From contig NZ_CP009322.1 in NCBI RefSeq assembly GCF_000959725.1, positions 248,001 through 312,000 of the forward strand: 64,000 nt of DNA, written 5' to 3'. Origin of the DNA: Burkholderia gladioli. GTDB taxonomy: Bacteria; Pseudomonadota; Gammaproteobacteria; Burkholderiales; Burkholderiaceae. The position numbers and the translations under genes were made by a program. Of this stretch, positions 58,217 to 64,000 are shown piece by piece. The notes under the pieces were generated by a model. The model saw only the letters and a list, made by a program, of their open reading frames with translations, did not search any database and had not been told where the DNA came from. The first letter of the stretch is position 1, and every line of letters starts with the position of its first letter.

Positions 58217-59016
58217 ACGCGTGGCGGCGCAATGGGAGGCAGCGGAATACAGCCGTCGCCGCGTGGGCAGGCCTGCATGAACGCATGTGCATGGCGCACC
58301 GCGCGAGCACGTCGCCTCGCTGCATCTTGGCGATGTATGACCCGTCAGTTCAACTCAGCTTGTTTGCCCTCGCTATACGCGTTGCATGTCGCCATGCCGG
58401 GTGATCCGGGCCCTCGTGCATATTTCATCTCGGCTATGGTCAATAGCCGTTCGACAATACCGGCCTTCGGGTCGGCACGAGGCTCGATAGCGGGAGTTTG
58501 AAAAATTCAATCGGGCAATTGAAAGACGAAATCGTGCTGAACATTCCCCGCGCCTGAATGGCCGCTTGCACGCGGGCAAGCCGCGCGTTCCGAGGGGAGA
58601 TGCCGAAATCCCTTCCACTGTTCCCTGCCGGTTTTGACAGGTCATGAAGCCCAAACCGTTCAGCGGCTACCGTATCGCGCCGCGTCACCGGATCAATTAT
58701 TTTCCACGCGCGTCAACTTTTTGACCGACATAAGATCGCGCCTGTCGTATTCATTGATCAATGGCATTTCGATCGAATTTCGACTGGTGGAGAAGGGCGC
58801 TGGATGCCGAAACCATGCGAGCCGAGGCCAATTCCGGCATTGCATAGGTTGCGTGGCAAATCGACGGGGCCGGTACATTTCGATCATCGAAAAAGAAATT
58901 CAAAGTTTTTCATCGCGTGCCGTAAACAAGCTGGAGAGATAGTGCTCGGGGCCTCCAATTTCTTGTGCCGCTCGATCCTCGTATCCGTGCCATGGCACCT
59001 GTGATCGCGCGACTTA

Positions 59017-59038
59017 CCGAATGCTTCATTCGGTTTTT
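59017..59038 (+). terminator. Terminator-like hairpin upstream of chemoreceptor gene
   Basis: A 7-bp perfect stem (59017-59023 with 59027-59033), a 3-nt loop and T5 (59034-59038). It lies 53 nt before the GTG start. With no gene close upstream on this strand, it may attenuate the chemoreceptor transcript or end a small RNA. Confidence 0.6.
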
Positions 59039-59041
59039 GGG

Positions 59042-59075
59042 AAAAGGAACGCACTATTGAAAATAGCGTCCTTTT
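59042..59075 (+). promoter_or_regulatory. Second hairpin in the chemoreceptor leader
   Basis: Near-perfect inverted repeat (59042-59052 with 59066-59075, one bulged A). The right arm ends just before the AAGGA ribosome site (about 59078). It might affect translation of the GTG-started gene. Confidence 0.45.
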
Positions 59076-59090
59076 GCAAGGAAACGTATC

Positions 59091-60713
59091 GTGAAGATTT
59101 CCGACCTGAAAATCGGGGTTCGCTTGAGCGCGGCATTCGGCATCGTGGTTGCGCTGCTGATCGGCACCACACTGCTGGGCGTGCGCAATATCGAGTCGAG
59201 CGTGGTCAGAATGAACGGCATTGTCAGTCAACGTTATTCGCTGATCGCATCGAGCACCCAGATCAAGAACAACGGCTACAAGGCCAGCGGCATCCTCAGC
59301 AACCTGCTGTTGGCGACCAATGCGGACCAGGCGAAAAAGTATATGGACGACTATGCCGTCATCCGCAAATTGAACGCCGACACTTACGCGAAATTCGAAA
59401 AACAACTGACCGACGAGCAGAGCAAGGCGCTGTTCAGAAGCCAATTCCAGGCGCGCAGCGACTATGGCCAGAGCGTCAAGAAATTTTTCAGCCTGATCGC
59501 CGCCAACAACCAGGAAGCCGCTCGCGATGTCTACCAGGGCGAGATGGCGCGCCTGCAGGACGATTACTACACGCTGGTCGACAAGATGGTGGACTTCCAG
59601 GCCGGCGAGATGAGCGCCGACGTTGACAAGGCGACCGCCGAGGGCCGCCGGGCCAAGTTGCAGATGGGGATCATCGCGCTCTGCGCATTGCTGATCTCGG
59701 TGTTCACGGCATGGTTCATCACGCGCAGCATCACCCGCCCGATCCGTAGCGCGGTCGTGCTGGCCGAGGCCGTGGCCGGCGGCGACCTCACCCACCGCCT
59801 GGACACCACCGGCAAGGACGAGGTTTCGCGCCTGCTCGCGGCACTGGGCAAGATGACGGACAGCCTCAACGTCATCGTGGGAAGCGTGCGCACCGGCACG
59901 CACGCCATCACGCTCGCCTCGCAGGAGGTGGCTAGCGGCAACATGGATCTGTCCACCCGCACGGAGCAGCAGGCGAGCGCCCTCGAACAGACCGCCGCCG
60001 CGATGGAGCAACTCACCTCGACGGTCAAGCAGAACGCGAGCAACGCGCAGCAGGCCAACCAGATCGCAGGCGATGCGTCGGCGGTAGCGGTGCGAGGTGG
60101 CGAGGCGGTAGACCGCGTGGTGGACACCATGAACACGATCAACGCGTCCTCGCGCAAGGTGGTGGAGATCATCAGCGTGATCGAAGGCATTGCGTTCCAG
60201 ACCAATATCCTCGCCCTGAACGCAGCCGTGGAAGCCGCGCGCGCCGGCGAGAACGGCCGTGGCTTCGCGGTGGTGGCAGGCGAGGTGCGTAGCCTCGCGC
60301 AACGCAGCGCGGTGGCTGCCAAGGAGATCAAGGCCTTGATCGACGAGTCGGTCGACCAGGTGGACACGGGCACCGGCATCGTCGAGCAGGCGGGCGACAC
60401 GATCCGGCAGGTCGTCAAGAGCATCACGGCCGTGTCGTCGATCGTCAACGAGATGAGCGCGTCGAGCCTGGAGCAGAGCGACGGCATCGAGCAGATCAAC
60501 CACGCCATCACGCAGATGGACCAGGTCACGCAGGAGAACGCCGCCCTCGTCGAGGAAAGCGCGGCGGCCGCCCAGGCGCTGCGCAACCAGGCCGACGCGC
60601 TGGCCAGCACCGTTGCCGCGTTCCGGCTCGACGGTGATGCGCACCGCACCGGTGGCCTGGTGCCTCGCCCCACCCGACACGCATCCAGCATGCCCCTGCT
60701 CTCCGCCACCTGA
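59091..60713 (+). CDS. Methyl-accepting chemotaxis protein, four-helix-bundle sensor
   Basis: 540 aa. Helix 1 at about 10-32, a periplasmic 4HB_MCP-type domain (about 35-190), helix 2 at about 192-212, HAMP (about 213-265) and a signalling domain with [20 protein letters not shown] (about 363-382). It resembles the Tar/Tsr class, but no NWETF-like pentapeptide is seen at the C-terminus. The start is GTG with AAGGA about 8 nt upstream. Signalling domains of this and the 35-kb receptor are very similar while their sensors differ. The ligand is unknown. Confidence 0.94.
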   Translation: MKISDLKIGVRLSAAFGIVVALLIGTTLLGVRNIESSVVRMNGIVSQRYSLIASSTQIKNNGYKASGILSNLLLATNADQAKKYMDDYAVIRKLNADTYAKFEKQLTDEQSKALFRSQFQARSDYGQSVKKFFSLIAANNQEAARDVYQGEMARLQDDYYTLVDKMVDFQAGEMSADVDKATAEGRRAKLQMGIIALCALLISVFTAWFITRSITRPIRSAVVLAEAVAGGDLTHRLDTTGKDEVSRLLAALGKMTDSLNVIVGSVRTGTHAITLASQEVASGNMDLSTRTEQQASALEQTAAAMEQLTSTVKQNASNAQQANQIAGDASAVAVRGGEAVDRVVDTMNTINASSRKVVEIISVIEGIAFQTNILALNAAVEAARAGENGRGFAVVAGEVRSLAQRSAVAAKEIKALIDESVDQVDTGTGIVEQAGDTIRQVVKSITAVSSIVNEMSASSLEQSDGIEQINHAITQMDQVTQENAALVEESAAAAQALRNQADALASTVAAFRLDGDAHRTGGLVPRPTRHASSMPLLSAT

Positions 60714-60948
60714 GGGGGCCATGAATCGGAGGTGACCGACATCAAGGACGGAGACACGAGCCGTATGCGTACGGGTCGATGACGTATGACGGAGCGCCTA
60801 TACAAGACACGCAGGCGCTCCGGCCGGATCGCGATCCGTTGGTATGCTCATCCCCGTGGCAGTGATCCGTGAACTGGCGGGGAGTGCGCGTACCGGAGTC
60901 CGGATGGCGAGATTCGATTAACCGATTCTGTCCATACAGGCACTCGTC

Positions 60949-63609
60949 ATGTTTAGTCGATATCCCGAATACGCTACCCCTGTCGGTTTCGCCCGCGCCG
61001 AGGTGCGGGACGCCTCGCGGAGCGCCAAGCCTTTGTTGATCGGCCGCTTCATCGACGCGCACCGCCATGCCGGCTTCCGCGTGGCCGACATCGATCCGTT
61101 GCGGCTCGCCGCCTGCCCCGATGTGCCCGAACTCGACCCGGGCTTCCATGGGCTCGCCCCCGATGAACCGCTCGACACGCCGCTCGTCGGCTTCGAGACG
61201 GCGCGCACGGTCGGCGAGTTGGCGCAGCGCCTCAAGCAGATCTACTGCGGCGCGCTCGCGCTCGACTGCAGCGGCGTGCGCGACGAGACGCGACGACGCT
61301 GGTTGTTCGGAAGGATGGAGTCGACCGCATCGAATCCGGTGCCTTCGCTCGGGCAGCGACACGCCGTGCTCTGCCAACTGTTGGCGGCCGAAACGTGGGA
61401 GCGCGTGGTGGCCGAACGGTTCGCCGACGCCAAGCGCTTTTCGCTCGAAGGATGCGAAAGCCTGATCCCGCTGTTGGCCGCGGTGATCGACAACGCCGGC
61501 CGCCACGGCATCGTCCGGCTGTTCCTCGGCATGCCGCATCGCGGCCGGCTCAACGCGCTCGTGAACGTGATGGATGCGAGCGCGGCGGACGTCCTCGCCC
61601 GACTCGATCCCGATTCGGACATCGCCGCCACGCAAACCGACCTGCCGTATCACCTCGGCGCAACCACGCGCAAGCGTACCCCGCACGGCGCGGTCACCGT
61701 GCAGTTGGCTCACAACCCATCCCATCTGCAAAGCGTCTACCCGGTGGTGGTCGGCATGGCGCGTGCCTGGCAGGACGCGCATGGCGAGGCTGGCTGCCTG
61801 CCCGTCGTGGTGCACGGCGATGCCGCGTTCGCCGGGCAGGGCGTCGTGACCGAGACGCTCAACCTCGCGCGCCATGCCGGTTACTCGCCCTCCGGCACCC
61901 TTCATGTGATCGTCAACAACCAGATCGGGTTCACCACGCCCAACAGGATGGATGCCGCGGCGCATGTCTACTGCACCGACGTGGCGCGCGGCGTGGATGC
62001 GCCCGTCTTGCGCGTGAACGCCGATCGGCCGGACGAGGTGATGCGTGCCGTGGCGGTCGCGCTGGACTACCGAATGACCTTCCGGGCCGACATCCTGATC
62101 GACTTGATCGGCTACCGTCGCCTCGGCCATTCGGAGCACGACCTGCCGACGCTCACGCAACCGGCGTTGCAGGCGGTGATCGGCGCGCACCCGGGCGTGG
62201 TCGACCTGTACCACGCGTCGCTCGGCGGCACGGCGCCGCTGGACGGGCTGCGGCGGGCGGCCCTGCAGGTGTTGCTGCACGGACATGCCGGCGCGCCGGA
62301 TTCGGCGCGGCACGCGAGCAGGGAGGCCGACGCCACGACGACACCGCTCGCCGAACTGTCGCTCGAGCGGCTGCGCAGGTTGACCGACGCGCTCACATGC
62401 GTGCCGCCCGGCGTGCGGATCCACGAGTTCATCGCAAGGATGACGGCCCGCTGGCGCGACACGGTCGCTGACGAAGCCGGCCGCGTGGACTGGAGCTTCG
62501 CCGAGAACCTCGCCTACGCGTCCTTGCTCGACGACGGCTTCGGCGTGCGGCTCTCGGGCATGGACGTCGGGCGCGGCACCTTCATGCACCGGCAGGCCGT
62601 TTGGCACTTCCAGGACGGCGGCGAACGCGTCGGCGAGATGCACGTGCCGCTCGGCGCGCTATCGGCCGGCCAGGGACGCTTCGACATCGTGAATTCGCCC
62701 TTGACCGAGGAGGCGGTGCTCGGCTTCGAGTATGGCTACAGCCTGGCGGCACCCGAGGTGCTCACGATCTGGGAGGCGCAATTCGGCGATTTCGTGAACG
62801 GCGCCCAGGTGTTCGTCGACCAGTACATCGCGGCCGGCGAGCACAAGTGGGGCTGTCGATCGCGACTGACCGTGCTGCTGCCGCACGGGCACGAGGGCGT
62901 GGGGCCGGAGCACTCGAACGGCTACCTCGGGCGTTTCCTGCAGCTGTGCGCGGACGAGAACATGCGGGTGGCGTGCCCGTCGACGTCGGCGCAGTGGTTC
63001 CACCTGCTGCGAGGACAGGCCGCCGCGCGCCAGCCGAAGCCGCTCATCGTCATGTCTCCGAAATCTCAGCTGTACGGTGACGCGCGCTCGCATTCGGCCA
63101 TGCCGTCGCTGCTGGAAGGCGCGTTCGCCACCGTGATCCAGGACGATTCGGTAACCGATGCGATGCGCGTGAGGAAGGTCGTGTTGTCGAGCGGCAAGTT
63201 CCATTACGCGCTGCGCGACGCCCGCGACGCCGCCGGCGACACGAGCATCGCGCTGGTGCGCGTCGAGCAACTGTACCCGTTTCCGCGACTGGAGCTGGCA
63301 TGCGTGCTCGGGACCTTCGGCAATCTCGAGGAAGTCGTCTGGGCGCAGGAGGAGGACGTGAACCAGGGGGCCTGGCGGTTCGTGCGTGACGAACTGGAAG
63401 CGGTGCTGCCCAGTGCTTGCCGGCTGACGGCGGTGTGCCGGGCGGCGAGCGCCTCGGGCGCTCATTCGTCGGTGCGTGCGCATCAGGCCGAGCAGCGCCG
63501 GCTGGTGGCAAGCGCGCTGGGCGAACTCGTGCCACCGGCAGGAGGGCATGCTGGCGCCGAGGCGTCGCGCGTCGGCGCCGTGGAGCATGTCGAGGCGGCC
63601 GCGGCATGA
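60949..63609 (+). CDS. 2-oxoglutarate dehydrogenase E1-like thiamine-diphosphate enzyme (paralogue)
   Basis: 886 aa. It resembles SucA (about 950 aa) through most of its length: FLGMPHRGRLNALVN, LAHNPSHLQSVYPVVVG, the ThDP-binding VHGDAAFAGQGVVTETLNL with VNNQIGFTT, and the C-terminal VLLPHGHEGVGPEHSNGYLGRFL. The usual YRRHGHNEAD motif reads YRRLGHSEHD, so two positions near the active site differ. Extra residues (about 50, Ala-rich) form the C-terminus. The E2/E3 genes that follow sucA in the TCA operon are not present in the remaining 0.4 kb, so this is probably a specialised paralogue of unknown 2-oxoacid specificity. Confidence 0.85.
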   Translation: MFSRYPEYATPVGFARAEVRDASRSAKPLLIGRFIDAHRHAGFRVADIDPLRLAACPDVPELDPGFHGLAPDEPLDTPLVGFETARTVGELAQRLKQIYCGALALDCSGVRDETRRRWLFGRMESTASNPVPSLGQRHAVLCQLLAAETWERVVAERFADAKRFSLEGCESLIPLLAAVIDNAGRHGIVRLFLGMPHRGRLNALVNVMDASAADVLARLDPDSDIAATQTDLPYHLGATTRKRTPHGAVTVQLAHNPSHLQSVYPVVVGMARAWQDAHGEAGCLPVVVHGDAAFAGQGVVTETLNLARHAGYSPSGTLHVIVNNQIGFTTPNRMDAAAHVYCTDVARGVDAPVLRVNADRPDEVMRAVAVALDYRMTFRADILIDLIGYRRLGHSEHDLPTLTQPALQAVIGAHPGVVDLYHASLGGTAPLDGLRRAALQVLLHGHAGAPDSARHASREADATTTPLAELSLERLRRLTDALTCVPPGVRIHEFIARMTARWRDTVADEAGRVDWSFAENLAYASLLDDGFGVRLSGMDVGRGTFMHRQAVWHFQDGGERVGEMHVPLGALSAGQGRFDIVNSPLTEEAVLGFEYGYSLAAPEVLTIWEAQFGDFVNGAQVFVDQYIAAGEHKWGCRSRLTVLLPHGHEGVGPEHSNGYLGRFLQLCADENMRVACPSTSAQWFHLLRGQAAARQPKPLIVMSPKSQLYGDARSHSAMPSLLEGAFATVIQDDSVTDAMRVRKVVLSSGKFHYALRDARDAAGDTSIALVRVEQLYPFPRLELACVLGTFGNLEEVVWAQEEDVNQGAWRFVRDELEAVLPSACRLTAVCRAASASGAHSSVRAHQAEQRRLVASALGELVPPAGGHAGAEASRVGAVEHVEAAAA

Positions 63610-63888
63610 GATAGCCGAGCGTGCGTGGGCAGGCCGCCGCGCGCGATGCGGCGGCCGGGCGACCTGCACCCTATGCTTCGTCATACGCTCGCCGAGCGTA
63701 AGGCCCGGGCCCGGCCGCGTCGGTACGGTCATGCGGCCGTCGCGCGTTTCGGGCGTCTCGTTGAACAGTGTTTCGAGCCATTCGAAATGCCCGACCCTGG
63801 GCTCGCGCGAGCGCCCCGACAAAATCTAAAATAAGACGGAGTACCCATCATTTCAGGGCCGTGAGGCATTTTCGTGGAAGGAGGCTGC

Positions 63889-64000
63889 ATGGATCTGTTC
63901 GATATCGTGCAGGCGCAGATGGAAACCGTGAAGCTGCCGCTCTATGCGGTGACCGTTTCCGCCGTGGCGCAGGTCAATACTCCCCTCGTCGCCATCCTGC
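63889..64000 (+). CDS. Unidentified protein, 5' end only
   Basis: The ATG at 63889 follows a strong ribosome site (GGAAGGAGG). 37 codons are visible before the window ends: MDLFDIVQAQMETVKLPLYA and onward, mildly hydrophobic from residue 17. The family is not recognised from this fragment. It lies 279 nt after the E1-like gene on the same strand, in the place where an E2 gene would be in a suc operon. The sequence does not look like the lipoyl-domain start of an E2. Confidence 0.55.
   Translation, partial: MDLFDIVQAQMETVKLPLYAVTVSAVAQVNTPLVAIL

Larger units (their letters stand above)
58217..59090. other. Noncoding stretch before the second chemoreceptor gene
   Basis: 874 nt. Short open frames have no ribosome site or recognisable product. 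The right half is less GC-rich. Two hairpins lie at the right end, one terminator-like. No gene is supported here. Confidence 0.5.

Overview
The window looks like chromosomal DNA of a Burkholderia (Betaproteobacteria). It is GC-rich with strong third-position GC bias, and its gene sets are familiar from that genus: a rhamnolipid operon tail, a GbdR-type glycine betaine regulon, a BceD/BceF-like exopolysaccharide export set and a short H-NS-like protein. The species is not certain. The rhl operon recalls the pseudomallei/thailandensis/glumae/plantarii group. No rRNA, tRNA, CRISPR, insertion sequence or prophage was seen.

Layout. (1) 1-5.2 kb: the distal part of a rhamnolipid operon on the + strand (EmrB-like pump cut by the window edge, rhlC, NodT-type outer-membrane lipoprotein, EmrA/HlyD-type adaptor). 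(2) 5.2-10.4 kb: accessory genes. These are a large DUF4157 protein ending in a J-like module and an OTU-type cysteine protease module, an AT-rich intergenic island, a GH18 lipoprotein and an MFS exporter. (3) 10.8-26.1 kb: glycine betaine and dimethylglycine catabolism (fdhA, gbdR, dipeptidase, DUF5943, dgcA, dgcB, dedicated ETF subunits, gbcA, gbcB, orphan betaine-binding protein), interrupted by a TPR/glycosyltransferase-like gene. (4) 26.3-34.6 kb: an APC permease, a YgiW-like OB-fold protein, and an ABC importer of the 2-aminoethylphosphonate/iron type facing a HisN-like phosphatase and a DeoR/GlpR regulator. (5) 35.1-36.7 kb: a CHASE3 chemoreceptor. (6) 37.8-57.2 kb: an exopolysaccharide locus. 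It holds an AraC-type regulator, a sugar-phosphate transferase lacking its usual middle domain, Wza/Wzb/Wzc, Wzx, a KpsS-like presumed Kdo transferase, an acetyltransferase, two glycosyltransferases and a complete kdsA-C-B-D set. On the opposite strand are a sialidase-fold secreted protein, Wzy, a PAP2 phosphatase and galU. (7) 57.5-64 kb: a short FlhD homologue, an H-NS-like protein, a second chemoreceptor, a stand-alone 2-oxoglutarate dehydrogenase E1 paralogue and the start of an unidentified gene.

How the genes work together. The first four genes would add the second rhamnose and export the surfactant. GbcAB, DgcAB with its ETF, and FdhA form a demethylation route from glycine betaine to sarcosine with formaldehyde disposal, under GbdR. 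The polysaccharide genes make CMP-Kdo and contain one initiating transferase, two other glycosyltransferases, one KpsS-like transferase and one acetyltransferase. That count fits an acetylated tetrasaccharide repeat containing Kdo, flipped and polymerised by Wzx/Wzy. The most novel elements are the DUF4157-J-OTU protein and the combination of a KpsS-like transferase, a kds set and a sialidase-fold protein in a Wzy-type locus.
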